DNA of 64,000 nt from Planctomycetota bacterium. GTDB taxonomy: Bacteria; Planctomycetota; UBA1135; UBA2386. The stretch spans positions 124,001 through 188,000 of the forward strand of contig JADJWQ010000001.1 of assembly GCA_016716265.1 (NCBI GenBank). The letters are read 5' to 3'. A model generated the notes under the pieces. The model was not told the DNA's origin. It searched no databases and saw only the letters and a program-made list of their open reading frames with translations. Of this stretch, positions 1-10,042 are shown piece by piece. Position 1 is the stretch's first letter, and every line of letters starts with the position of its first letter. The translations under genes and the position numbers were made by a program.

Positions 1-135
1 GGGCGGCTGCTCGGGATGGTCGCGCGGCCGAGCCTGCTGCGGGCGCTGGACGCCGCGCGCCGCGAGCGCGAGCACGCACAGCGCGACTCGACCTACACGA
101 CGATCGAGAAGCACCTGCGGCCCGGAACGAGGTGA
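1..135 (+). CDS. C-terminal end of an unidentified protein (partial)
   Basis: An open frame runs from the first base of the window to a TGA at 133-135, giving 44 residues. It is rich in Arg, Ala and Glu and looks like an amphipathic helix followed by a short tail. The start lies outside the window and I recognise no family. It sits 33 bases before the exporter ATPase on the same strand, so it could be the preceding gene of that operon, but the sequence shows no functional link. Confidence 0.45.
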   Translation, partial: GRLLGMVARPSLLRALDAARREREHAQRDSTYTTIEKHLRPGTR

Positions 136-168
136 CACCGCTACGCCGAGCGCCGATCCTGACGGGTG

Positions 169-885
<717 letters not shown>

Positions 886-900
886 GGTGGCGCGACTCCG

Positions 901-3264
901 ATGGCCGTCCTCGACGCCAAGCTCGCCCGCGACCTGTGGCGCACGAAGTCGCAGCTCGGCGCGATCGTGCTGGTGATCGCTTGCGGCACCGGTCTGTTCC
1001 TCGGCATGCGCGCGACGATGCGCTCGCTCGAAGCCGCCCAGCGCGGCTACTACGCCGCCGAGCGCTTCGGGCACGTGTTCGCGCAGGCGACGCGCGCGCC
1101 CGAGCAGGTCGCCGAGCACCTGCGCCGCATCCCCGGCGTCGAGGCCGTGCAGACCCGCGTGATCGGTGACGTCACCGTCGACGTACCGGAGATGATCGAG
1201 GCCGCCTCGGCGCGGCTGGTGTCGATCCCCGACCGCGGCGAACCGCTCGTCGACGGCTACCGGCTGCGCTCGGGCCGCCCGCCGGATCCGCTGCGCGACG
1301 ACGAGGCGCTCGCGTCCGAGCCGTTCGCCGAGGCCCACGCTCTGCGGCTCGGCACCCGACTGCCGGTCGTGCTCGACGGGCGGCGGCGGCTCTTGCGGAT
1401 CGTCGGTACCGCGCTCGCACCCGAGTTCACCTACTCGGTCCCGCCGGGCGCGCTGCTGCCGGACGACCGCCGCTTCGGCATCCTGTGGATGCGCCGTCGC
1501 GCGCTCGCGCCGGCGTTCGACCTCGACGGTGCCTTCAACGACGTCGGGCTGCGCGTCGCACCGGGTGCGTCGGTCGGCGCCGTCAAGGCCGCCGTCGACC
1601 GCGAGCTGGCGCGCTACGGCGGGCTCGGTGCGTACGGGCGCGACGAGCAGCCGAGCCACGCCTTCCTGCAGAGCGAGCTCGACCAGCTCCGCACGTTCGG
1701 CTCGGTGGTGCCGATGCTGTTCCTGGCGGTCGCGGCGTTCCTCTTGAGCATCGTGCTCGGCCGGATCGTGACGGCGCAGCGCGAGCCGATCGCGGTGCTC
1801 AAGGCGCTCGGCCGCTCCGACGCGGAGATCGGCCTGCACTACGCCAAGCTCGCCGGCGTGGTGGTCGGCGCCGGCACCGTCGTCGGCGTGCTCGTCGCGG
1901 TCTGGCTCGGCGACACGATGTGCCGGCTGTACCTCGACTACTATCGCTTCCCCGAGCTGCCGTTCCGCCTCGCGCCGGGCGAGCTGTGGCTCGCCATCGG
2001 CCTGACGTTCGTCGCTGCAGCGCTCGGCACGTTCGGGGCGATCCGGCGCACGGTGCGACTCGAGCCCGCCGCGGCGATGCGGCCGCAATCGCCGGCCGTC
2101 TACCGGCCCACGCTGATCGAGCGGATCGGCCTGTCGGGACGGCTGCCGCACGCCGTCCGCGCGATCCTCCGCGAGCTCGAGCGTCGCCCCGGCCGCGCAG
2201 CGATGTCGATCCTCGGCGTCGCGATGTCGACGTCGCTGGTCGTCATGAGCAGCTTCGTCTTCGAGGCGTTCGACCTGTCGATGCAGCTGCAGTTCGGTCT
2301 CGAGCGGCGTGACGCGATGCAATTGACGCTCGCGCAGCCGCGCGACCTCGGCGCGCTGGCGTCGCTCGAGCAGCTGCCCGGTGTGCGCCGCGCCGAGCCG
2401 GTCCGCATCGTGCCGGTGCGCTTCCGCAGCGGCAGCGCCCACCGCAATGGGGTGCTCACCGGGCTGCCCGTCGACGGCACGCTGCAGCGGGTGCTCGACG
2501 CCGACACCCGGGTGATCCCGATCCCCGCTGACGGCATCGTGCTGTCGCGGCGCCTCGCCTGGATCCTCGGCGTCGCGCCCGGCGACACGGTCGAGGTCGA
2601 CGTGCTCGACGGCGCCCGCCCGCGGCTGCAGCTGACGATCGCCCGCCTCGCCGAGACCTGGGTCGGCCTGTCGGCGTGGGTCTCGCTCGAAGCGCTCGGC
2701 CGCGCGCTGGGCGAGGCACCGACGCTCAACGTCGCGCTCCTCGACGTCGACGCGGCGCACCGCGCCGAGCTGCACCGGGCCGCCAAGGACACGCCGCTCG
2801 TGCAGGGCGTCGCCGAGCGCTCCGCGACGCTGGTCGCCTACCGCCGCATGGTCGACGAGAACCTCGGCCGCTCGACGCTGATCAACCTGTCGTTCGCGCT
2901 CGTGCTCGCGCTCGGCGTCCTCTACAACACGGCCCGCGTGACCGCCGACGAGCGCGCGCGCGAGCTGGCGTCACTGCGCGTGCTGGGTTTCACGAAGGGC
3001 GAGGTCGCGACGCTGCTGCTCGGCGAGCTCGCACTGCTGACCGCGCTCGGCCTGCCGCTGGGCCTGCTGCTCGGCCGGCTGTCGGTGACCGCGATGGCCG
3101 ACAACCTCGCGACCGACCAGTTCCGGATCCCCGACATCGTCGCGCCCCGCACGTTCGCATTGGCGGCGCTGACCGTCATCGCCGCGACCGTCGTCGCCGC
3201 GTGGGCCGCGCGGCGCCGCGTCGACCGGCTCGACCTGATCGAGGTCCTGAAGGCACACGACTGA
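901..3264 (+). CDS. ABC transporter permease with two FtsX domains
   Basis: This 787-residue integral membrane protein is the permease partner of the preceding ATPase. One hydrophobic segment lies near residues 18-36. A first FtsX-type core of three membrane segments follows at about residues 263-385, with a conserved cytoplasmic loop reading EPIAVLKALGRSDAEIG. The arrangement repeats in the C-terminal half: one segment near 435 and three from about 660 to 775, with the loop ELASLRVLGFTKGE. Large periplasmic regions lie between. Two FtsX units in one chain match the LolC/E-like or DevC-like permeases rather than the single-unit MacB fusion. The ATG at 901 has a GAGGTG sequence overlapping the stop codon of the ATPase gene. 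It probably exports a lipid, peptide or small molecule in a tripartite pump. Confidence 0.92.
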   Translation: MAVLDAKLARDLWRTKSQLGAIVLVIACGTGLFLGMRATMRSLEAAQRGYYAAERFGHVFAQATRAPEQVAEHLRRIPGVEAVQTRVIGDVTVDVPEMIEAASARLVSIPDRGEPLVDGYRLRSGRPPDPLRDDEALASEPFAEAHALRLGTRLPVVLDGRRRLLRIVGTALAPEFTYSVPPGALLPDDRRFGILWMRRRALAPAFDLDGAFNDVGLRVAPGASVGAVKAAVDRELARYGGLGAYGRDEQPSHAFLQSELDQLRTFGSVVPMLFLAVAAFLLSIVLGRIVTAQREPIAVLKALGRSDAEIGLHYAKLAGVVVGAGTVVGVLVAVWLGDTMCRLYLDYYRFPELPFRLAPGELWLAIGLTFVAAALGTFGAIRRTVRLEPAAAMRPQSPAVYRPTLIERIGLSGRLPHAVRAILRELERRPGRAAMSILGVAMSTSLVVMSSFVFEAFDLSMQLQFGLERRDAMQLTLAQPRDLGALASLEQLPGVRRAEPVRIVPVRFRSGSAHRNGVLTGLPVDGTLQRVLDADTRVIPIPADGIVLSRRLAWILGVAPGDTVEVDVLDGARPRLQLTIARLAETWVGLSAWVSLEALGRALGEAPTLNVALLDVDAAHRAELHRAAKDTPLVQGVAERSATLVAYRRMVDENLGRSTLINLSFALVLALGVLYNTARVTADERARELASLRVLGFTKGEVATLLLGELALLTALGLPLGLLLGRLSVTAMADNLATDQFRIPDIVAPRTFALAALTVIAATVVAAWAARRRVDRLDLIEVLKAHD

Positions 3265-3284
3265 TCGCACCGGAGGCCACCGCC

Positions 3285-4559
3285 ATGAAACCGCTCGCCC
3301 GCCGCACCGTGTGGATCCTGGTCGCCGCCGGCGCCGGGTTCGTCATCTGGCGCTCGCTGCAGCCGCTACCGGTGCTGGTCGACGTCGCGACGATCGCGCG
3401 CGGCGACCTGCGCGTCACGGTCGACGACGACGGCCGCACCCGCGTGCGCGAGCGTTACACGATCAGCGCGCCGGTGCGCGGTCGCCTGCTGCGCGTCCCG
3501 CTCGAGCCGGGCGACCCGGTCGTCGCCGGGCAGACCGTCGTCGCGGAGTTCGAGCCGCTGCCACCCGAGCTGCTCGACGCACGCGCGCTCGCCCGCGCGC
3601 GCGCCGACGTGCGCCGCGCCGAGGCCGCGTCGAGCGCCGCCGAGGCGCGCGTGGCCCAGGCCGAGCAGCAGGCCGGGTTCGCACGCAAGGAGCTCCTGCG
3701 CATCCGCGACCTGACGCAGTCGGGCGTCGACAGCGGCGGCAACCTCGACCGCGCCGAGCGCGACGACGAGGTCGCGAGCGACGCGCTGCACGAGGCGCGC
3801 TTCCTCGCGCGGGTCGCCGCCCACGAGCTCGAGATCGCGCGCACGGCGCTGACCGGCTACGAGGCGCAGCTCGCCGCCGACGACGGCTCGGAGCCGCGCG
3901 AGCCCGGACCTTCCGGGCGCATCGTGCTGCGCTCGCCGGTCGACGGCTCCGTGCTGCGCCGGTTCGAGGAGAGCGCCCGCGCGCTCGAGGCCGGCGCGCC
4001 GATCCTCGAGGTCGGCGATACGTCGCGACTCGAGATCGTCGCCGACTACCTGTCGCAGGACGCGGTCCGCGTGCGCCCCGGCATGGCCGTCCTGGTCACG
4101 GGCTTCGGCGGCCGGACGCGGGACGGTGGCGAGCGCACGCTGCACGGACGCGTCCGCGTCGTCGAGCCGGGCGGCTACACGAAGGTGTCGGCGCTCGGCG
4201 TCGAGGAGCAGCGCGTCGACATCGTGGTGGACCCCGCGCCCGCTGCCGACGGCGAGGACATCGCGCTCTGGCGTGCGCTGGGCGACGGCTACCACGTCGA
4301 GCTGCGCATCGTCGTCGACGAGGCGAGCGGCGTCGTGATCGTCCCGACCGGCGCCCTGTTCCGGGCCCGTGGGGGCGACGACGCCGGCCAGGCCGTGCTC
4401 GTCGTCGGCCCGGACGGCGTCGCGCGGTCGCGCGGCGTCCGCGTCGGCCGGGTCGGCGAGCTGCGCGCGGAGGTGCTCGACGGGCTGGCGGCCGGCGAGC
4501 GCGTCGTGCTGTACCCGAGCGAGCTGGTCGGCGACGGCACGCGGGTCGACGCGCGCTGA
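3285..4559 (+). CDS. Periplasmic adaptor (HlyD/MacA family) of the ABC exporter
   Basis: This 424-residue membrane fusion protein would link the inner-membrane ABC permease to an outer-membrane exit duct. Residues 7-25 form a single N-terminal membrane anchor. A lipoyl-like half follows (SAPVRGRLLRVPLEPGD), then a long Ala/Arg/Glu-rich coiled hairpin at about 100-190, then the second lipoyl half (RIVLRSPVDGSVLR). A beta-barrel region and a C-terminal membrane-proximal domain follow, the latter containing VIVPTGALFR and GLAAGERVVLYPSELV. This order is the hallmark of MacA/HlyD adaptors. The gene begins 20 bases after the permease stop codon, completing a three-gene operon. The start is the ATG at 3285, preceded by a GGAGG at 3272-3276. 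Confidence 0.92.
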   Translation: MKPLARRTVWILVAAGAGFVIWRSLQPLPVLVDVATIARGDLRVTVDDDGRTRVRERYTISAPVRGRLLRVPLEPGDPVVAGQTVVAEFEPLPPELLDARALARARADVRRAEAASSAAEARVAQAEQQAGFARKELLRIRDLTQSGVDSGGNLDRAERDDEVASDALHEARFLARVAAHELEIARTALTGYEAQLAADDGSEPREPGPSGRIVLRSPVDGSVLRRFEESARALEAGAPILEVGDTSRLEIVADYLSQDAVRVRPGMAVLVTGFGGRTRDGGERTLHGRVRVVEPGGYTKVSALGVEEQRVDIVVDPAPAADGEDIALWRALGDGYHVELRIVVDEASGVVIVPTGALFRARGGDDAGQAVLVVGPDGVARSRGVRVGRVGELRAEVLDGLAAGERVVLYPSELVGDGTRVDAR

Positions 4560-4662
4560 CGGCCGCCCCGGATTGCCGGTCACGACGCGCCGGCGGCCGG
4601 CCTCCTTCCGGCGACGTCACCCCGCCCGAACGGGTCGGTCGGGGCCGACGACGGGAGATCCG

Positions 4663-6369
4663 ATGAAGACGACTTCGACCATGCGGTCGGCACCCCGCGG
4701 CCTGCGCGCCGCAGCGTGCTGCCTCGCGCTGATGGGCGCCGCGCTCGCCCACGGCCCAGGCGACCGGGCGATGCCCGCCGCCAGGCAGCCTGCGCCTCTC
4801 CAGCCCCTGTTCGGCGCGCTCGTCGCGCTACCCGACACCGGCGACGCCCAGGAGCCGGACCTCGCCTACGCCGCGCATGGCGGTGTCTTTCTGACCGTCT
4901 GGCGCCGCCATTGGGGAGGCCAGGAGGCGATCCTCGGGCAGCGCAGCGACGCGGCCGGCAATCCGATCGGCCCGACGCTGCTGCTGACGCCATGGACGTC
5001 GGCGATCGGCAGACCGAAGGTGGCGCACATCGCGTCGCGGGACGCGTTCGTGGTCGTGTATCAGCGCGACAACGGGATCTTCGCGCGGGCGGTCACGACA
5101 CAGGGAGCGCTGCTCGCCGAGATCACGGTGGCGCCAGGAGGAGAGACCACGATCCGCGACGATCCCGACATCGGCGGGCAGGGCTTCGCGACGCGCCCCG
5201 ATCACGACAATGCGGTCTGCGTATGGGCGAACCTGACGACGGGTGGGCTGGAGATGGCGCTGCTCACGGTCGACTCGACGCCGAGCCTCGTGCGGGTGTA
5301 TTGGCGGATCATGACGACGGCCGGCTACCCGGCCTACCGTGACGTCGAGCCGGCGATCTCCAAGAGCGGCGGCGAGCTCGGCCAGTTCCTGGTCGTCTGG
5401 ATCCACGGTGTCTCGGCCTCGAACGCACCGCTGCGCTGCGCGACTTTGAGCAGCCACCGCGCCACGTTCGCACCGAGCGCCGCCCTCACGCTGTTCCCGG
5501 GAGTGGAAGGACTTCCCGAGGTCGACGGGGACGGCAGTCGCTGGCTGGTCGCCTACACGCCGTGGACGACCGGACAGACCGACGTCTACTGCTCGAGCGT
5601 CGTCGCGTGTGGCAGGCTCGGGCCACCGGTGCTGCAGAGCGGACCGACGCTGGTCGAGGGCAAGGCGTCGTACGAGGACCGCCCGGCGGTCGCGTTCCTC
5701 GGCGACTCCGCGCTCGTCGCCTACCTCGACAATGCCGGTGACCCCGGCACGACCGTCCGCGACGTCTGGGTCGAGAACATCGACGTGCCGACCTGTGGCA
5801 CCTGCGAGCCGGCGCGCACGCGGGTCCATCTCGCCCACCCGCGTTTGCAGGGGAATCCGGCATTGTGCGCGCGGCGCAGCGGCGGCGATCCGAACGACGA
5901 GGTCATGATCGCCTTCGACGAGACCGCGTTCGGCTCCGGCAACCACGACCTGCTCCTGCAGCGATTCCGCCCGCTCGACGGCGACGTGACGAGCCTCGGC
6001 GGTGCCTGCGGGTTCGAGTCCAACCCGGCGTTCGGTCGCGGCTCCAACAGCGCGATGTGTGCACGATCACCGAACGGCACCTTCGCGTTCCGGCTCGACC
6101 AGGCCGTTCCGAACGCCCCGGTGCTGTTCGTGCTCGGGCTGACCCGCCAGGACCTCGCGTTCTGCTCGTCGTCCTGCACGCTGGTGCCGGCCGCCGACAT
6201 CACGATCCCGACCGCGACCGACGCCTGTGGTCGTGCCTCGGTGCCGATGCCGATCGGCGGCGGCGTCGCGAACGTGCTGACGATGTACACGCAGTGGCTG
6301 GTCGTCCATCCGCGGGCGAGCTGCTTCGGCGCCGACTTCTCGCCCGCCCTGCGCATCACCGTGCAGTGA
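4663..6369 (+). CDS. Secreted protein with propeller-like repeats
   Basis: A 568-residue protein with an N-terminal signal sequence (charged start, then LRAAACCLALMGAALA) and an exported body. Repeated short units of the type 'HGGVFLTVW', 'RDAFVVVYQR' and 'LGQFLVVWI' each precede a phrase on what was added, suggesting a beta-propeller of six or more blades similar to FG-GAP or WD-like folds. The C-terminal half is cysteine-containing (for example PTCGTCEPAR), which suits an extracytoplasmic protein. No catalytic motif is visible. The ATG at 4663 follows GGGAGA at 4653-4658. The gene lies about 100 bases after the exporter operon and may be independent of it. I cannot assign a function. Confidence 0.8.
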   Translation: MKTTSTMRSAPRGLRAAACCLALMGAALAHGPGDRAMPAARQPAPLQPLFGALVALPDTGDAQEPDLAYAAHGGVFLTVWRRHWGGQEAILGQRSDAAGNPIGPTLLLTPWTSAIGRPKVAHIASRDAFVVVYQRDNGIFARAVTTQGALLAEITVAPGGETTIRDDPDIGGQGFATRPDHDNAVCVWANLTTGGLEMALLTVDSTPSLVRVYWRIMTTAGYPAYRDVEPAISKSGGELGQFLVVWIHGVSASNAPLRCATLSSHRATFAPSAALTLFPGVEGLPEVDGDGSRWLVAYTPWTTGQTDVYCSSVVACGRLGPPVLQSGPTLVEGKASYEDRPAVAFLGDSALVAYLDNAGDPGTTVRDVWVENIDVPTCGTCEPARTRVHLAHPRLQGNPALCARRSGGDPNDEVMIAFDETAFGSGNHDLLLQRFRPLDGDVTSLGGACGFESNPAFGRGSNSAMCARSPNGTFAFRLDQAVPNAPVLFVLGLTRQDLAFCSSSCTLVPAADITIPTATDACGRASVPMPIGGGVANVLTMYTQWLVVHPRASCFGADFSPALRITVQ

Positions 6370-6384
6370 CGGCCGCCGCCGCCG

Positions 6385-6741
6385 TCACGCCAGCCGCGCA
6401 CCGTTCGGCACCGGTCGCTCCGGCCTCGCCAGCACGACCGCACCGTCCTCGCGATGGAACCCGGTCACCAGGCACTCGGAGCGGAACGGACCGATCTGCT
6501 TCGGAGCGAAGTTGACGACGCAGACGACCTGCGTGCCGACGAGGTCCTCCGGCCCATAGAGATCGGTGATCCGCGCGCTGGACTTCCGCGTGCCGAGCTC
6601 CGGACCGAAGTCGATCCAGAGCTGCCACGCCGGTTGGCGCGCCGCCGGGAACGGGCGGACCTCGACGACGGTGCCGGCGCGCAGCTCGACGCGCTGGAAG
6701 TCGGCGAAGTGGATGGTCGTCGGTGCGGCCGGGTCGCTCAT
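6385..6741 (-). CDS. csaA: CsaA-like tRNA-binding domain protein
   Basis: This 118-residue protein is a stand-alone OB-fold tRNA-binding domain of the CsaA type, also found at the C-terminus of methionyl-tRNA synthetase. CsaA proteins form dimers, bind tRNA, and have been described as chaperones acting in protein export. Family marks include the start of the fold (FADFQRVELRAGTVVEV), the central KSSARITDLYGPEDLVG and the FAPKQIGPFRSE stretch before the final strands. The length equals that of Bacillus CsaA. It ends 15 bases from the propeller gene, convergent with it, and is divergent from the metalloprotease gene. The start ATG has a CACACT box about nine bases upstream but no ribosome site. 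Confidence 0.93.
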   Translation of the reverse strand: MSDPAAPTTIHFADFQRVELRAGTVVEVRPFPAARQPAWQLWIDFGPELGTRKSSARITDLYGPEDLVGTQVVCVVNFAPKQIGPFRSECLVTGFHREDGAVVLARPERPVPNGARLA

Positions 6742-6919
6742 GTCGCGTCAGTGTGCCCCGATCCGAAGCCGTCCGCCGCTCTGCTCGGGGGGATCGACTT
6801 CCGGCCGCCGCGCGGCCAGCATTCCGGGCCGAGATCGCCGGGGGTTCGCGTGCCTCGCCGAGCCGCGCCGGCGCGCCGACACGCCGACACGCTGGCGCCC
6901 CCGTCCACCGGAGCTCGTC

Positions 6920-7984
6920 ATGCTCGATTGGCTCGACCCGCAGCTCAGCCAGACCGACTACCAGGGCCTGATCCGCGATCTCCGCGCCGTCGTCGCCGAG
7001 CTGCGCGGCCTGGCGTCCGGTCCGCGGGCCCGCCAGGGGCTCCCGCGACCACACCGCGCCGCCCCGCGCGGCGGCCTGACGAGCGCGAGCCGCGCGTCCC
7101 ACGCCGCCGCCCCGCAGCTCGGCTCCGTCGACGTCGCCCGGCTCCGGCTGCTGGAGGCGTGGCTCGAGGCGCCCGGCACCGGCTCCGCCTACGACGCATT
7201 CCTGCGCACGATCACGGCGCAGGGCGCGACGGACACCGAGCTGCTCCGGCAGCTCCGCAGCCTGCTGCTGAAGAACGGCACGCCGATCCTCGGGTGGCAT
7301 CCGCAGGACGGCTGCTGGACGTTCGGGCTGAGCGCGGGCGAGGTCCCGCACGCGACCGTCGGCTTCGCCAATGCGCGCGACTACGCGGAGCAGGCACTGC
7401 GCAAGCTGCGAGCTGCGGACCCGGGAATCGCGATGCTGACGCGCGCCTACTTCCGCACCGATCTGGCCGCTACGAACCGGCAGGCAGCGGAGCTGGTGCT
7501 CGAGCGCACGCTCGCCGGATTGAAGGAGTCCGCCGTCCCGGTGGTGCTGTGCCGGCCCGTCAGCCATTCGAGCGCGACGCAGCGGGACGACCTGGCGTTC
7601 GTCGACCCGCGCCTGCCGATCCACTCCGGCGCCTGCATCTTCCTCGGCGACAAGTTCTTCTCGCCGCTCTCGACGGCGACGCTGCGATCGCTCCGGACGC
7701 GGGTGCGCGACGAGGCACACCGCCGGCGCATCGCGGCGACGATCGGCGGCAGCATCGTGCTGCACGAGGCGACGCACCTGTTCGCGGACACCGAGGACGT
7801 CGTCGTGCGCGGGAACGCCGACGCCGGCTACGGCATCGACAACTGCCTGGCGCTGCCTGCGAGTCTCGCGGTCCTCAATGCCGACACCTACGCGTGGTTC
7901 ACGTTCGAGGTGTTCCTCGATTCGTGCGCGCTGGGACTCGCGCCGGCGCTGCCGCCGCCGCCAGCGCCGCCCGGGCGACCGTGA
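6920..7984 (+). CDS. Zinc metalloprotease of the aspzincin (M35-like) type
   Basis: A 354-residue protein whose C-terminal half carries HEATH at residues 282-286, followed by NADAGYGIDN with an aspartate at residue 301. Aspzincins (deuterolysin and peptidyl-Lys metallopeptidase) use HExxH plus a downstream Asp in a GTxDxxYG-like motif as the zinc ligands, and here the spacing and the D-x-x-Y-G pattern match. The stretch HSGACIFLGDKFFS is also typical of the fold. No signal peptide is evident, so secretion is unclear. The N-terminal 200 residues are not recognised and contain an Arg/Pro/Ala-rich linker at about 40-70. The ATG at 6920 is preceded by GGAG at 6910-6913. The last residues are a Pro-rich tail. 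Confidence 0.75.
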   Translation: MLDWLDPQLSQTDYQGLIRDLRAVVAELRGLASGPRARQGLPRPHRAAPRGGLTSASRASHAAAPQLGSVDVARLRLLEAWLEAPGTGSAYDAFLRTITAQGATDTELLRQLRSLLLKNGTPILGWHPQDGCWTFGLSAGEVPHATVGFANARDYAEQALRKLRAADPGIAMLTRAYFRTDLAATNRQAAELVLERTLAGLKESAVPVVLCRPVSHSSATQRDDLAFVDPRLPIHSGACIFLGDKFFSPLSTATLRSLRTRVRDEAHRRRIAATIGGSIVLHEATHLFADTEDVVVRGNADAGYGIDNCLALPASLAVLNADTYAWFTFEVFLDSCALGLAPALPPPPAPPGRP

Positions 7985-8014
7985 CCGGCGCCCGCGGCGG
8001 CGTGGACGCGGACG

Positions 8015-9187
8015 TCAGAACACCATGCCGTCGCACGGGCTCGCGTGGACGTCGCCCGTCGCGAGATCGACGGCGACGGCCTGCTGCCGCACGTTGAGGC
8101 CGGTCAGGAAGGGGCGCGCGGCCCCCGGGATCCCGATGACGAGGAACGCCTCGTCGCTGGTGGTGACGGTCGTCGGCAGGTCCAGGTAGCTATTGAGGCA
8201 CAGCGTCCCCGTCGAGTTGCGGGTCACGAGCAGACTCAGTGGCACCTCGACCGGCGCGAAGAACGGCGTGAAGTCGATGAAGAACACGACGGGAGTGCCG
8301 GTGCCGGTGCCGGTCCGGTAGAACTCCATCGCGATGTCGTCGACGCGGCCGACGTTGCCACCGACGACGTCCGGGTTGCTGCCCGACATGAAGTCGGCCG
8401 TCCCCGGTGCCGGGCCGAAGCCCGCCGGCGGCGGGTTGTTGCTGGCGACGTAGCTGGTCTGGTTCGTGATGCCGAGGCCGACGCCACCCGACGCGCTGTG
8501 GGCGACGTCGAGGAACTGCATGCGACGCGCGTTGTAGACCGCTGCGCCGGCGCCGACGCGGGACAGGCCGTGGCTGTCGGCCGGCGAGCCCGGAGGCGGA
8601 GGCGTACCGCCCTGCGCGAGGCCCGGAGTATCGAAGACCGTGAACGATGCGGACGGCGCATAGCCGAGCACGACCTGGATCGACACGCCGTCGGTCGCCG
8701 GCCAGCCCGCGCTCGCCGGCAGCACGAACGACACGAAGATGTCGCCGCCGCCCTGGATCGGAACCGCGACCGGCGTCGTCGGCGTGATGGTGCGCGCCGC
8801 AGCGCTGATCGTGCCGCTGGTCGGCGGCGGGGGGCCAGGGACGGCGGTCGCGAACGTCACGCCGCCGGTCAGATCCGGGAAGCCGGCGTTCGCCGCATCC
8901 TCCGGATACAGGACGATGTCGAACGTCTCCGGCGTAGTGAGCGCGTCCTGGTCCTGGACGACGAAGAAGAGCGAGTCGACGGTGCGGAAGCCGGGCGTGC
9001 CGATTCCCCAGCCGGCGTGCTCGTTGCCGTCGAGGCGCGTCATGACCTCGCCAGCGTTCACGCCGATCGAGCCGCGCGACGTCGCGCCGACCTGGGAGTT
9101 GTAGGAGAAGCCGATGAAGTCCTGCGCGACGAGCGCGCCGGACGCCGAGAGCAGCATCGTCGCTGCGAGAGGGAAGAGGTGTCTCAT
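8015..9187 (-). CDS. Secreted protein ending in the recurrent C-terminal domain
   Basis: A 390-residue secreted protein. The first 21 residues form a signal peptide (FPLAATMLLSASGALVAQ), and a long body rich in Gly, Thr and Pro follows, with few charged residues and beta-strand character. The last 90 or so residues (GTLCLNSYLDLPTT, LTGLNVRQQAVAVD, VHASPC) resemble the second half of the domain that ends several other secreted proteins in this window. No enzymatic motif is seen. The gene is convergent with the metalloprotease gene, with 30 bases between stop codons. A surface or matrix role is plausible but not shown. Confidence 0.8.
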   Translation of the reverse strand: MRHLFPLAATMLLSASGALVAQDFIGFSYNSQVGATSRGSIGVNAGEVMTRLDGNEHAGWGIGTPGFRTVDSLFFVVQDQDALTTPETFDIVLYPEDAANAGFPDLTGGVTFATAVPGPPPPTSGTISAAARTITPTTPVAVPIQGGGDIFVSFVLPASAGWPATDGVSIQVVLGYAPSASFTVFDTPGLAQGGTPPPPGSPADSHGLSRVGAGAAVYNARRMQFLDVAHSASGGVGLGITNQTSYVASNNPPPAGFGPAPGTADFMSGSNPDVVGGNVGRVDDIAMEFYRTGTGTGTPVVFFIDFTPFFAPVEVPLSLLVTRNSTGTLCLNSYLDLPTTVTTSDEAFLVIGIPGAARPFLTGLNVRQQAVAVDLATGDVHASPCDGMVF

Positions 9188-9487
9188 GGGACGAGCGAGA
9201 AGAACGGGCCGCCGGGACGAACGGGCGGCCCAGGATGATCCGTCGCATTGTCGCCGGGGCGGCCTGCGGCCGGAAGAGGTACGCGAGCACGCGGCGAGCG
9301 GAATCCTCACGACGAGACCGATACGATTACGCTCGGGCCGAACCGCATCGCCCCGATCCGGAATCGCCGCGACGCGACGATACGGATCGGAACGAAGGTC
9401 TTGCCGATGGTGGCCCCGAGATCGGTCGTCGCACTCGGCGAGCCGTGTACATTGACTCGGGATCACCCTGACCCCCACCTGACGACC
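9188..9487 (+). other. Intergenic region between divergent genes
   Basis: About 300 bases separate two divergently transcribed genes. Reading frames here have no coherent protein character. A TACATT box at 9448-9453, about 34 bases before the downstream ATG, could be a -10 element for the plus-strand gene, but no good -35 is visible. I see no tRNA, repeat or strong hairpin. Confidence 0.4.
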
Positions 9488-9964
9488 ATGCGCCGCACTC
9501 CGCTCCTCGGGACTCTGCTGATCGTCGCCGTCGCTGTCGCCGCGTTCGTGTGGTGGCGGCAGGATCGGCCGGCGTCGGACGGACCGGTCACCTCGCCAGC
9601 CGCCGCGACCCCGGCGGCCGGACAGCCTCCGGCCGATCCGCAGCCGACGCCCCGCACCGCGACGGTGCCGGTCCCCGAGCCCGCGCGCGAGCCGGTCGAC
9701 GGCTACATCGCCTTCCCCGATGGCACGTTCCTGCCGCCGCTCAACGGGGTCGAGCGGGCGCCCCGGATCGTGTTCCACCCGCGGCTGGTCCCGTTCGCGA
9801 AGGTCGTCGGGATCGAGCGGGACGCCCAGGGCCGCGACTGGTACGTGCACGAGAACGGCGTCCGCAGCACCACCTACCTCGACGCGACCGGCAAGGCGAT
9901 CGGCGACGTCATGAAGCCCGCCGAGCCCAAGCCGATGGTCGACGACGTGCCGGGCGGTCGCTGA
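9488..9964 (+). CDS. Small membrane-anchored protein of unknown function
   Basis: A 158-residue protein with an N-terminal membrane anchor (LLGTLLIVAVAVAAFVWW at residues 5-22). A low-complexity Pro/Ala/Thr linker follows at about 25-70, then a compact C-terminal domain of about 85 residues. The domain contains FPDGTFLPPLNGVERAP and RDWYVHENGVRSTTYLD, which suggest small beta-strands. The layout of anchor, flexible linker and periplasmic domain is clear, but I do not recognise the domain. The long upstream reading frame without a start of its own makes the ATG at 9488 the best choice, although no ribosome site is visible. The next gene on the strand begins 78 bases after the stop codon. Confidence 0.7.
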   Translation: MRRTPLLGTLLIVAVAVAAFVWWRQDRPASDGPVTSPAAATPAAGQPPADPQPTPRTATVPVPEPAREPVDGYIAFPDGTFLPPLNGVERAPRIVFHPRLVPFAKVVGIERDAQGRDWYVHENGVRSTTYLDATGKAIGDVMKPAEPKPMVDDVPGGR

Positions 9965-10042
9965 AAGCGCCCCGGTCGTTTCACGCGCCCTCCAGTCGGG
10001 TCGCGGACGCTCCGGGTCGTCCAGCAACCGGAGCGGTCCGCC

